From NCBI RefSeq assembly GCF_002224675.1, contig NZ_NMPZ01000016.1, positions 1 through 64,000 on the forward strand: DNA of 64,000 nucleotides. Reading direction: 5' to 3'. Below the pieces are notes generated by a model. That model worked only from the letters and a program-made list of their open reading frames with translations, was not told where the DNA came from and did not search any database. Shown here in pieces: positions 7,836-16,811 of this stretch (position 1 is its first letter; every line of letters starts with the position of its first letter). The DNA comes from Segatella copri. GTDB lineage: Bacteria > Bacteroidota > Bacteroidia > Bacteroidales > Bacteroidaceae. A program made the translations under genes and the position numbers.

Positions 7836-9530
7836 TTAATTCTTCTTTCCCCAATAGCTTCTGTTGCCACTCACTCCCGAGTAAACGATGGTAACCTTGC
7901 GAGGACTTGCCTCCCAATCTACCTCACGCTGAACCTTCAGCTTGGTAGTACCGATGGTCAATGTGTTGGAAGAAGCATCGAAGCTCCATGCCTTGACATT
8001 GCTCCAGGCAGAACCACCCTCCATCACGCCATTGCTGCTGAGCTTGAAGGTCTTGCTGGTCTTCTGCTTGCCATACTCATAAGAGAGTTCGATACCTTCC
8101 CAGGTTCCCTCCAGTTCGCTGGCGGTGATTTTCGCCTGTGGAACAGCTCCATAACGCTCAGGCATCACGACTGGCCATCCGTTGCTATCCCACTGGATAG
8201 AACGCACACCACCCATCATGATGGCATTGCTGGCTGCAATACCTGCAACATTGGCAGGCATACGCTGCTGGGAAACATAATACCAGTTGCCTGCACCATC
8301 ATCGAATACGGCACAGTGACTGATACCTACCCAACCGCTTCCTGCGCTGAACTTGTAAGGATGAGTCAGCACGGTAGGTTCCTCATTGGCACCCTTGGCA
8401 GCATCGGTAATCTTACCATTCATGGTCTCATACGGACCATCCACGTTCTTGGAACGGAGCACACGGGTATTGTAAGGAACATCCAGGGCATCGTAAGCAA
8501 CGAAAAGATAATAATAGCCATCATGATATACAATCTCCGGAGCCTCGGAACCCTGCCAACGGTTATTCAACGTACGGGTAAAGATGGTCTTTCCGTAAGC
8601 AGCGATATCATCGGCTGTACCCCATGGGTTAGGCAAGGCAGCCTTGGTCTTACCCGTATTGGCATCAAGCTCCACAGCAGCGAAACCACTGTGCCATGAA
8701 CCATATATCAGCCAATGCTTTCCTTCTGGAGTGATGACGTAAGTAGGGTCGATGGCATTATACTTGAAATAGCAGTTTGCCCAATCATTTGATTTTACCT
8801 TGTAATTCAATCCCTTGTCAGAAGCGTTGGTGATGACATATCCCTTATCTTCCCATTTGTTGGAAGCCGGATCGCTGGTCTCCATCAGTCCGATGAAGGC
8901 ACGTTCACTCCAGGTTCCGTCACCATTGATGGTGCCAGGACAGGTGATGGCATAATACATACGGTAGAGATGGTCGTTGACCTTGCGCACGCATGGAGCC
9001 CAGAAACCGAAGTCCAGGTCATTGGCGAAATAGCTGTCAGGACGTTCAGCCACTCCCATACCCTTGCGGAATTCATTGAGTTTTGTCTTTACCCAGGAAG
9101 GCAAGCCCACCATGGTGGCTCCTACAAATTCCCAATCTACAAGATTCTTGGAACGACGACAGAAGAAGTGTCCGTGCTTGTTGCTGTTGCGGATATCCTT
9201 CTGATGTTCATTGCCATAGCTGGCATCAGTCTGATACATATAATAATATCCATCAGATGCCTTCACCACCGTAGGATCGTGCATATTGGCAAGATTCCAC
9301 TTCGATCGCTGTATCCAGGCAGCCACCGATGTATAATTATCACTATAGGTAGGACATTTGTAATTAGCCAGATCCTCTGCTGTCTGATCACCAGGAGTTG
9401 GGGTAGGAGTTGGAGTCGGTGTAGGAGTTGGAGTTGGATTCACAGGAATCTCCGGATCATCACTGCTACTGCTGCATCCTACCGCCAGCGTACAAGCCAG
9501 CAAAAGGGCAAATATATGAAGCTTTTTCAT
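7836..9530 (-). CDS. GH43 extracellular endo-arabinanase lipoprotein
   Basis: Cell-surface endo-arabinanase candidate. 564 residues with an SPII signal and lipobox LAVGC (C19). SSSSDD follows the cysteine, an acidic export-type context for Bacteroidota surface lipoproteins. A Pro-Thr dipeptide linker (residues ~31-46) comes next. The GH43 propeller has D85 in MHDP, D261 in AIDP and E329 in SEAPE. A C-terminal beta-barrel module (~residues 450-564), as in two-domain arabinanases, finishes the protein. The fourth gene after susC, susD and the binding protein, it probably makes the first cuts in extracellular arabinan before SusC/D import. Subfamily and exact substrate are not established here. 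Confidence 0.92.
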   Translation of the reverse strand: MKKLHIFALLLACTLAVGCSSSSDDPEIPVNPTPTPTPTPTPTPTPGDQTAEDLANYKCPTYSDNYTSVAAWIQRSKWNLANMHDPTVVKASDGYYYMYQTDASYGNEHQKDIRNSNKHGHFFCRRSKNLVDWEFVGATMVGLPSWVKTKLNEFRKGMGVAERPDSYFANDLDFGFWAPCVRKVNDHLYRMYYAITCPGTINGDGTWSERAFIGLMETSDPASNKWEDKGYVITNASDKGLNYKVKSNDWANCYFKYNAIDPTYVITPEGKHWLIYGSWHSGFAAVELDANTGKTKAALPNPWGTADDIAAYGKTIFTRTLNNRWQGSEAPEIVYHDGYYYLFVAYDALDVPYNTRVLRSKNVDGPYETMNGKITDAAKGANEEPTVLTHPYKFSAGSGWVGISHCAVFDDGAGNWYYVSQQRMPANVAGIAASNAIMMGGVRSIQWDSNGWPVVMPERYGAVPQAKITASELEGTWEGIELSYEYGKQKTSKTFKLSSNGVMEGGSAWSNVKAWSFDASSNTLTIGTTKLKVQREVDWEASPRKVTIVYSGVSGNRSYWGKKN

Positions 9531-9570
9531 TTTTCTTTTCGTTTAGTTAGTTTTATGATCTTCTTTTCTG

Positions 9571-9617
9571 AAAAAAGGCAGACCTATGGGAATGTGTTTC
9601 CGCATAGGTCATGCCTT
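9571..9617 (-). terminator. Intercistronic terminator-like hairpin with T tract
   Basis: GGCAGACCTATG (9577-9588) pairs with CATAGGTCATGCC (9603-9615) with minor bulges. On the minus strand six T follow directly. It lies between the binding-protein gene and the GH43 lipoprotein gene. No promoter is visible after it, so read-through is needed. Confidence 0.7.
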
Positions 9618-9656
9618 TATTGTTTTCAAATATCTACATGAACCACGTTTTATGTT

Positions 9657-11396
9657 TTATCTGCGGTGAGCACGTGTATAGTGCTTGCGGGCAGAAGAAG
9701 CTGCATTAAACTTCAAGTGGCTGCTATCAACGGTGAAGGCTACATTCAAATCGCTAGGATTAATGGTGTTGATACCCAAGTAGCTCTGGGTAGTCACGCT
9801 ACCATCATTACCTGTAACGATGGCCTGAATATCGGCAGTACCATTGTTACAGTTGGTTACGAACAGCTTCACCTTTGCACCGTTCATGGTTGCGAGCCAG
9901 GTAGCCAAATCACCCTGTGTTCCGATAGGAGTACAAGCTGCATAACCATCACCCCAGCCATAGTTATCGGCACGAACCACTGCATATTCTGCCAAATCAG
10001 CCTTGCGGAGGATGACCACATAGTTGTTCCAGTTGTTTGCACCGCTAGAATAGTTGGTGAAGTTGAACTCGAATGTCTCACCAGCAGGAATCTTCATATC
10101 CTTTGTAAATTCTGTCCACCAGGCAGTAGAGCAGTCCGCTGCACCAAGAGAAACCGGACTTGGAGTAACCGCCTTGACAGCAGACTTAGCCACATTTACT
10201 TCTACGGTAGCAGTACGGCCATTCTCTGTAGTGATAGTCACCTCGTGCTTACCCGCAGTAGCAGGGATTCTTGAGAATGTCAACTTAGAGTTATCGAGAA
10301 CAGCATCCTCGCCTTCCACATACTTGGCAGTAACCTCCATACCTGTAGGATCGAAAGCCAAGGTGTGGTCAACGCCCTCAAGAGCAGAAGAGTTGAAGAA
10401 GTAGTAATTGGTATGTTCAGGAGCCTTGGTTACGGTAATGCTCTTAATACCAGCCACAACGCTGAACTTAGCATTGGCACTGATGGTCTTATCAGCAGCC
10501 TTGCCCAAAAGGGTCTTGTTCAATGTTGCAACAACATACTTCTCTCCCACCGTCTTCATATCAGGAACAACGATGAATTCAAGATCACTGGCAGGAACTT
10601 CCTTGACAGCGCCATCAGAGTAAGTAACCTTCGCCTTCAATGTAGAAGTGAATTCCTTCACAGAAGTTCCCTTGTCAACTTCGGCTGGAACATCAAGCAA
10701 TTCCATTGACTCAGGCTGCTGATCCTTTACATCAGCCACATCCATCTCTGCCTTGTCGAATACATAGTGACAACCATCGGTAGTGAAGTCGAGATAGAGG
10801 TCTGCACTCTCAACTGGAATACCCAGATATTTCTGGGTAGAAGTCAATCCTTCAGTACCGGTAACCTCAGCTACAACATCTGCTGTATTATCACCATAGT
10901 TGGTTACGGTTACGGTTACCTTGGCACCATTCATCTGAGCCAGCCATGCTCCCCAATCATCTGATGCCGAGTTACTATGGGTAATAAGAGGACCACCATT
11001 TCCACCAACAGCATCACCCCAACAATAATCATCAGAACGCATTACTGCATACTCTGTCTTATCAGCCTTGCGAAGTACTACAACATAGTTGTTATAGTTA
11101 TTTGCACCAGAAGTATAGTTGGTAAATGTCGTAGAATAAGACTTATTACTTTCAATCTTGACATCAGCATCCAGGTGAGATGTCCACCAGGCATCGCTAT
11201 TATCAGTTGCACCAAGGGTAGTTGGCGAGATGGTAGGCGCAGTACCTTTGTTGCTATTGGCGATTGAATCTATCTTTTCAGAAAGCCAATCAGGTCCATT
11301 GACACTAAACATGTCACTTCCCTCGCATCCTGTCAGTGTAGTCAAGCCCATGGCTGCCACGCAGAAGACAGATGCTAATTTATTTAGGTGTTTCAT
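9657..11396 (-). CDS. Surface glycan-binding lipoprotein with duplicated domain (SusE/F-position protein)
   Basis: Probable arabinan-binding surface lipoprotein. 579 residues, lipobox LTTLTGC (C24). Two copies of one ~150-residue domain, at about 61-213 and 417-563, share AWWT, FTNYxSGANN, NNYVVxLRKAD, EYAV and MNGAKV. Between them lie two Ig-like (Big_3/Big_4-type) segments (~235-410) with alternating beta-strands. Its place right after susC/susD is where SusE/F-type or SGBP genes usually sit. I do not recognise the repeated domain as a named CBM. The conserved Trp pair and Asn/Asp-rich loops suit carbohydrate binding. The last ~16 residues are unusually basic (RKHYTRAHRR). The binding role is inferred from position and architecture. 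Confidence 0.8.
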   Translation of the reverse strand: MKHLNKLASVFCVAAMGLTTLTGCEGSDMFSVNGPDWLSEKIDSIANSNKGTAPTISPTTLGATDNSDAWWTSHLDADVKIESNKSYSTTFTNYTSGANNYNNYVVVLRKADKTEYAVMRSDDYCWGDAVGGNGGPLITHSNSASDDWGAWLAQMNGAKVTVTVTNYGDNTADVVAEVTGTEGLTSTQKYLGIPVESADLYLDFTTDGCHYVFDKAEMDVADVKDQQPESMELLDVPAEVDKGTSVKEFTSTLKAKVTYSDGAVKEVPASDLEFIVVPDMKTVGEKYVVATLNKTLLGKAADKTISANAKFSVVAGIKSITVTKAPEHTNYYFFNSSALEGVDHTLAFDPTGMEVTAKYVEGEDAVLDNSKLTFSRIPATAGKHEVTITTENGRTATVEVNVAKSAVKAVTPSPVSLGAADCSTAWWTEFTKDMKIPAGETFEFNFTNYSSGANNWNNYVVILRKADLAEYAVVRADNYGWGDGYAACTPIGTQGDLATWLATMNGAKVKLFVTNCNNGTADIQAIVTGNDGSVTTQSYLGINTINPSDLNVAFTVDSSHLKFNAASSARKHYTRAHRR

Positions 11397-11435
11397 ATTT
11401 TATATATTCTATATTGTAAATATATGATTTTTAGG

Positions 11436-11472
11436 TTATCTCATGGGCAGGAGATGCTGCACCATGAGATAA
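11436..11472 (-). terminator. Intercistronic hairpin after the arabinan susD gene
   Basis: TTATCTCATGG (11436-11446) pairs perfectly with CCATGAGATAA (11462-11472) around a 15-nt loop. It has no clear T tract. It may stabilise the susC-susD transcript or cut downstream expression. Confidence 0.6.
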
Positions 11473-11481
11473 GCCATATTG

Positions 11482-13239
11482 TTATTTGCCCAAGTTTACT
11501 ACTGGGTGAACTGTCCAACCTCTTCCGAAGAAATCAGTAGAGTTGTCTGTATTGGTATTCGCAGAGTTACCAGTCAGGTTAGGGTTGTCGTTCAACAAGC
11601 CCTGATAGATTGGCAGGAACTCATGACCCGGTACGTATGTATCGTAAGAACTCTTCACCTCAGGATCAACACCTACCAAAGAGTAGCTGACTGCTTCCTT
11701 AGCCTTGTATGGAGAACGGCGGAAAGTTCCGTGTTCCTTCAACTGAGCCAAACGACCCTGATCATAGAAGAATCCCCAACGAATCAAATCGTAACCACGA
11801 CCATACTCACAACCGAACTCCTTAGGACGCTCTACATTGGCAATCTGCTCGAAGAGCTTATCCTTGCTATTGAAGTCTGAAAGCTTCAAGTCTGCCAGGT
11901 TAGCACGCTCACGAACCTGGTTAATCCAGTCGATAGCCTGCTGTGTTGGACCATTCACCTCGTTCTCACACTCTGCAGCACGAAGCAATACATCTGAGTA
12001 ACGCATCATACGGAGGTTGATACCGCAATGCAAACCTGTTGTCACTGTACTGTAAAGATTGGTACGGAAGTTAGTCCACTTAGCGATAGGAAGACCTCCA
12101 TAGTTGTTATTCGTTACAACTGTATCATTAGGAGTCATCTGGGTGGTATAAGCCACGTTACCATTTTCGAATCCTTCCCAATCACTCTCGTAAGTACCGA
12201 TGGTCCAATAGAGTCGTGGATCCAACTTACCTGCTGTGGTTCGCTCCTGCTTGAAGAGGTTGTACAACCATGGAGATGCAGAAAGGTCTGCCCATCCACC
12301 GAATCTACCTGGAGCGAAGTTAGACTCTACGGCATGACCCTGTGTAGCGTTAGGACTGGTATTGACTGGAGTCCACTCATCATCCACACCCTGTGAACCA
12401 TAGTCGAGATACTGAATCTCGAAGAGGCTCTCGGCATTATTCTCGTAAGCAGAACCCTCACGGAAGTTGTCGCCATAGTTAGCCATCAGCTTGTAAGAGC
12501 CATACTTCTTGTTCATGATGTCCTTGAGTACGGTGAGCGCATCGCTATACTTATGGCGCTGCATCAGAGTACGGGCATAGTAACCGGCAGCGGCACCGCA
12601 GGTAGCACGACCCTTGGCCCACTCACCACCCTCATCACGGGATGGGAGGAGCGTCATCGCCTCAGAGAAATCCTTCTCCACCTGATCGAGCACCTCATCA
12701 TAAGTACTGTTCTTGCCATAGAGACCATCCAGAGTAGAATAGTTGGCATAATCAGTAATCAGCGCAGGATTCTGGTAATATCCTGCCAATGTATAGTATG
12801 AATAACCGCGGAGGAAGAGAGCCTGTCCCTTGATTCGCTTCATGCTTTCGCTGAGCGAAGCATCATCACCTGTGGTACGTGAAAGGATGAAGTTACATAC
12901 ATTAATAGTATAGTAAGCCTCACGCCAAGGCCACATGGAGATTTCATCTGTCACTGGGTCGTCCATGTCATCGAATGGCATGTACCATACCTGTGATGAG
13001 TTCCATACCTCATCGCCACGTGTCACATCGAGGGTATAACCCACACGTGCCGAAGAACCTTCCATACGAATATGGTTGTATGCTGCAATAACGCACTCTT
13101 CCAGATCATCAGCATTGAAACCGAAGGTTCCGGTGGTCTGCTGGTTAGGATTGGTAACATCCAACTTGTCCTCGCATGAGGTGGTAGCCATAGCACCGAG
13201 GCCAAGGAAGAGAGCTAATGATAATTTATATAGTTTCAT
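11482..13239 (-). CDS. SusD/RagB-family nutrient-binding lipoprotein (arabinan locus)
   Basis: The lid of an outer-membrane SusCD transporter that captures oligosaccharides for the partner beta-barrel. 585 residues, SPII lipobox with C22 followed by EDKLDVTNP, the usual SusD start. TPR-like helices follow (ADDLEECVIAAYNHIR, MKRIKGQALFLRGYSYYTLA). The RagB/SusD C-terminal block is MRYSDVLLRAAECENEV, then the GRGYDLIRWG region. It starts 49 nt after the susC-like gene stops, with no hairpin between, so the two are co-expressed. Arabinan specificity rests on the neighbouring GH43 and GH51 genes. Confidence 0.95.
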   Translation of the reverse strand: MKLYKLSLALFLGLGAMATTSCEDKLDVTNPNQQTTGTFGFNADDLEECVIAAYNHIRMEGSSARVGYTLDVTRGDEVWNSSQVWYMPFDDMDDPVTDEISMWPWREAYYTINVCNFILSRTTGDDASLSESMKRIKGQALFLRGYSYYTLAGYYQNPALITDYANYSTLDGLYGKNSTYDEVLDQVEKDFSEAMTLLPSRDEGGEWAKGRATCGAAAGYYARTLMQRHKYSDALTVLKDIMNKKYGSYKLMANYGDNFREGSAYENNAESLFEIQYLDYGSQGVDDEWTPVNTSPNATQGHAVESNFAPGRFGGWADLSASPWLYNLFKQERTTAGKLDPRLYWTIGTYESDWEGFENGNVAYTTQMTPNDTVVTNNNYGGLPIAKWTNFRTNLYSTVTTGLHCGINLRMMRYSDVLLRAAECENEVNGPTQQAIDWINQVRERANLADLKLSDFNSKDKLFEQIANVERPKEFGCEYGRGYDLIRWGFFYDQGRLAQLKEHGTFRRSPYKAKEAVSYSLVGVDPEVKSSYDTYVPGHEFLPIYQGLLNDNPNLTGNSANTNTDNSTDFFGRGWTVHPVVNLGK

Positions 13240-13288
13240 ATCAAATGTTCTTTTAAATAATGATTCTTATTCTTGTCTATTCTCATTA

Positions 13289-16200
13289 TTAGAATGTGAA
13301 ATGGAGACCACACATAAACGTTCTGGCACTTGGGAAAGAGCAGAAGTTGTAACCTGGGGTAAAGGTACCGCCGGCGTAGTCTACATTATATCCATGATAG
13401 CCTGTGAAAGTGTAGAGGTTCTGTGCTGATACATAGAGACGTACGCCACTAACATATCCACCAAACCACTTGTCTGGGAAGTTGTAGCCCAATTCTACGT
13501 TGGCAATCTTCCAGTAAGCAGCATTCTGAATCTTGCGAGAGCTGAAGAGGTCGTTCCATGCCAATGTTGCATTGTTGGCAGCGTAGGTACGTGGAACACT
13601 TGAAAGGTAGGTACCATCCTCTGACCAGCGGTTGGCATCCAGCATGCCTACTTCCTTGTTACCATAACCGTAGCAAGAGTTCAAGCTATTATAGATATCA
13701 TCTGATACATGATAGTTCAAAACTCCGTAGGTAGAAATGTTGAGGTCGAAGCCCTTATACTCCATGTGGGTGCTCAAACCGAAGTTAACCTTTGGAAGAC
13801 CACTGCCCAATACGGTCTGGTCGTATGCATCGATTACACCATCAGGAGTTCCTTCTGGACCAGAAATATCCTTATAGAGGCAATCACCTACATTAGCACC
13901 CTGCTGAGTTGCGTGGTTGTCGAGATCTGTCTGTGTACGGGCGATTCCCTCGTAAACCCAACCATAGAACTGACCGATCTCCTGACCTACGTAGGTAGCG
14001 TATGCACCAGAGATGTAAGAGTCCTTACCGATACCCAGAGAAGTTACCTTGTTCTTCAAGGTACTCAAGTTGGCACTGATGTCATACTTGAAGGCGTGGT
14101 CACGGTTGCGATAGGTTGCGCTGAACTCGAAACCACTGTTCTCCATTGAGGCAGCGTTCATGGTTACAGAGGTGTTGGATACACCAGTCTGTGCAGGAAC
14201 AGGAACAGAGTAAAGCAAGTCTTCTGACTTGTTCTTATACCACTCGGCTGTGAACTCCAGGCGGTTGTTGAACATCGCGAGGTCGATACCCACGTTGGTG
14301 GTCTTCTTCTTCTCCCATGCGATATCGTTGTTCACGAAGGTAGAAACGGCAGAACCGGTTACAGGACTGTTGCCGAAGCTGTAAGTCATGTTGTTACGGT
14401 TCATGGTAGCCATATACTGGTACTCACCGATATTCTCGTTACCGAGCTCACCATAGCTGGCACGAATCTTGAACATGTTAACGATATCCTGACTGATTGG
14501 GAAGAACTTTTCCTTATCGAAGCGCCAGCCCAAAGATACAGATGGGAAGGTTGCCCAACGGATGTTCTTGCTCAAGCGGGAGCTACCATCACGACGTACT
14601 ACTGCAGAAATCAGGTACTTCTCTGCATAGTTATAGTTCAAACGGCCAACGTATGATGCCAGACTATGCTTATACTCGTATGACTCTGAGTAAGTGTTCT
14701 TGGCATTCTGAAGCTGGAGGAAGTAAGGCTCTGTGAAGTTGATACCCCAACCTGTCAAGAGGTTGGTGTTCTCTTCCTCGTAAGTCATACCAGCGAGCAG
14801 GTTGATGTTGTGCTTACCGATTGTTCCATTGTAGGTAATGGTATTCTCAACCAAGGCGTCGCTGTAGTTGCGTGAGCCCTTGGTAAGGCGCTCATTCTCC
14901 TTGGCAAGATATACACGGTTGCTCTGAATCCAGGAAGGAATCCAGGTCTTATCCTTTGCCTCTGTCTTGCTGTAAGAGAGGTTTACATTATAGTGAAGAC
15001 CATGGTTCTTGCTCTTGATACCTACCATACCCAACAAATCTACGTCGGCAGAAGCGGTACCTACGAAGCGGTCAACCAAGGTGTTGCGCTGCAGGAGGTT
15101 ATTAACCAGCAATGGGTTGGATGCAGAGATGTCACCATGTACGCTGTCATAGTAAACACCATAACCGTATGCATCGTAGCGATAACCGTTGGCTGCACCT
15201 ACCTTGTCATCGAGAACCCATGTTGACTTATCGTAAGCCTTGATAGTTGGCTGCATCAGAAGTGTACCACGGAGCACGTTGGTTACATCACCATAAAGAC
15301 CCTGAACATACTCTGAGGCATTAGAAAGACCCATGTTGTCCTGGTTGGAATGAGAATAAACCATGCTGGTGCGGAATTTCACGAACTTGGTGTCCATGGT
15401 GTTGTTCACACGGGCTGTATAACGCTCGTAGTTAGGACCTGCACCCTGCAATGTACCCTTCTGGTTATAGTAGTCGAGAGATACATTATAAGTACTGTGA
15501 GAGCTACCACCGCTGAGGGCTACGTTGTGATTCTGGCGGATACCAGTCTTGAACACTTCGTCAAACCAATTTGTATTGGTAGCATCCTGGAAGTGATACT
15601 TGCCATCCTCGCCCATCTTGTAACCACCAGGCAGAGGAGTGTTGGAGTTTGAGCAAGCCTGACCCAGATAGTTGCTATACTGGTCGGCATTCATCACGTC
15701 ATATACATCGCCAGGAATCTGGTCAACACCGAAGTAACCAGAGTAGTTTACCTTCAGAGGCTGGTCTTTCTTACCATTCTTGGTAGTGATGATAACGACA
15801 CCATTAGCTGCACGAGAACCATAGATGGCACCCGCAGAAGCATCCTTCAAGATCTGGATGGTCTCAATATCATTAGGAGAGAAATCACGGATAGTGGTAC
15901 CCATTGGCACACCATCGATGACATAAAGAGGAGCTGTGCTACCGAAAGAACCGATACCACGGATACGTACGCTTGGGTCGGCACCTGGCTGACCATCGGA
16001 TGTAATCTGCACACCAGCTACCTTACCTTCGAGCATGGTAGAGATGTTGGAGTTAGACACCTTCTTCATCTCCTCTGCATTGACGATAGCTACAGAACCG
16101 GTAAGGTCTGCCTTCTTCTGGGTACCATAACCCACTACGACAACCTGTTCGAGCAACTGATTGTCTGAAGAAAGCTGGATAGGTTCAAGGATAGCGCGTC

Positions 16201-16492
16201 CGCGAACGGCAATCTGGCGCTCCTTGAAGCCCAAATAGCTAACCAAAAGAGTAGCGTTAGCTTTTACTTTGATCTCGAAGTTACCATCGAGGTCAGTTAC
16301 AGCACCGGTCTTGGCATCCTTGGTCTTCACTGTTGCACCAATCAGAGGTTCGCCCTGATCATCTACAACCTGTCCCTTGACTGTAATCACCTGATCCTGT
16401 GCTACAGCAGCCATAGCGGTCATCGGGGTTACGAAAGAAGCACCACCGACTGCACCTAGGCATAGCATCATAGAGAATAATTGTTTCCTCAT
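13289..16492 (-). CDS. SusC-type TonB-dependent transporter (arabinan locus)
   Basis: Outer-membrane importer of oligosaccharides. 1067 residues: a signal peptide (to about MAAVA), a carboxypeptidase-D-like N-terminal extension (QVVDDQGEPLIGATV...GNFEI, ~40-115), a TonB-box region around LLEQVVVVGYG, a plug domain (SVRIRGIGSFG, PLYVIDGVP, GAIYGSRAANGVVII) and a 22-strand barrel ending in HFTF. First gene of the minus-strand operon susC-susD-SGBP-GH43-GH43. Its promoter carries two copies of the putative arabinan operator. No unusual features apart from that promoter. Confidence 0.96.
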   Translation of the reverse strand: MRKQLFSMMLCLGAVGGASFVTPMTAMAAVAQDQVITVKGQVVDDQGEPLIGATVKTKDAKTGAVTDLDGNFEIKVKANATLLVSYLGFKERQIAVRGRAILEPIQLSSDNQLLEQVVVVGYGTQKKADLTGSVAIVNAEEMKKVSNSNISTMLEGKVAGVQITSDGQPGADPSVRIRGIGSFGSTAPLYVIDGVPMGTTIRDFSPNDIETIQILKDASAGAIYGSRAANGVVIITTKNGKKDQPLKVNYSGYFGVDQIPGDVYDVMNADQYSNYLGQACSNSNTPLPGGYKMGEDGKYHFQDATNTNWFDEVFKTGIRQNHNVALSGGSSHSTYNVSLDYYNQKGTLQGAGPNYERYTARVNNTMDTKFVKFRTSMVYSHSNQDNMGLSNASEYVQGLYGDVTNVLRGTLLMQPTIKAYDKSTWVLDDKVGAANGYRYDAYGYGVYYDSVHGDISASNPLLVNNLLQRNTLVDRFVGTASADVDLLGMVGIKSKNHGLHYNVNLSYSKTEAKDKTWIPSWIQSNRVYLAKENERLTKGSRNYSDALVENTITYNGTIGKHNINLLAGMTYEEENTNLLTGWGINFTEPYFLQLQNAKNTYSESYEYKHSLASYVGRLNYNYAEKYLISAVVRRDGSSRLSKNIRWATFPSVSLGWRFDKEKFFPISQDIVNMFKIRASYGELGNENIGEYQYMATMNRNNMTYSFGNSPVTGSAVSTFVNNDIAWEKKKTTNVGIDLAMFNNRLEFTAEWYKNKSEDLLYSVPVPAQTGVSNTSVTMNAASMENSGFEFSATYRNRDHAFKYDISANLSTLKNKVTSLGIGKDSYISGAYATYVGQEIGQFYGWVYEGIARTQTDLDNHATQQGANVGDCLYKDISGPEGTPDGVIDAYDQTVLGSGLPKVNFGLSTHMEYKGFDLNISTYGVLNYHVSDDIYNSLNSCYGYGNKEVGMLDANRWSEDGTYLSSVPRTYAANNATLAWNDLFSSRKIQNAAYWKIANVELGYNFPDKWFGGYVSGVRLYVSAQNLYTFTGYHGYNVDYAGGTFTPGYNFCSFPSARTFMCGLHFTF

Positions 16493-16605
16493 TGCTTAAA
16501 ACTTTTTAGGTTTATGATTTTGTTTATTCTAATTTTCTATGGTTTGTTAATTTTCAAACGGTTTGTTTGTTATCGCAAATCGGTTTGATCGTTAATTTTC
16601 GGTGG

Positions 16606-16666
16606 CAAAAGTACAATTAATCACTATCAAGCAGGTGGACAAACGTAAATAATAGGTGGACAAAAC
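16606..16666 (-). promoter_or_regulatory. Arabinan susC promoter with tandem operator
   Basis: On the minus strand GTTTTGTCCACCT (16666-16654) is followed 21 bp later by CGTTTGTCCACCT (16645-16633). Then come 19 nt and the -7 box TACTTTTG (16613-16606). Two direct half-sites two helical turns apart next to -35 are typical of AraC-family activators. The GH51 promoter has the proximal site with identical spacing. Confidence 0.8.
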
Positions 16667-16731
16667 GCATAAACAGTAGATTTTTCCGTTTATTACGCAC
16701 TTATCCACTAGTTGTGCTCCCACACATACAA

Positions 16732-16771
16732 AACAAGGAGTTGCTTGACTTAAATCAAGCAACTCCTTGTT
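16732..16771. terminator. Strong terminator after the propeller/AraC regulator
   Basis: A perfect 17-bp stem: AACAAGGAGTTGCTTGA (16732-16748) with its complement at 16755-16771, 6-nt loop. It closes the regulator transcript 40 nt after its stop codon and separates it from the arabinan susC promoter. Confidence 0.85.
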
Positions 16772-16811
16772 GTATTTCGGTTTCTTAACAATTATATACT
16801 TCCAAACACAC

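Noticed and set aside
6632..16492. LacI-type starch operator upstream of arabinan genes
   Set aside because: No TGCAAACGTTTGCA-like palindrome found there; the arabinan promoters carry a different motif.
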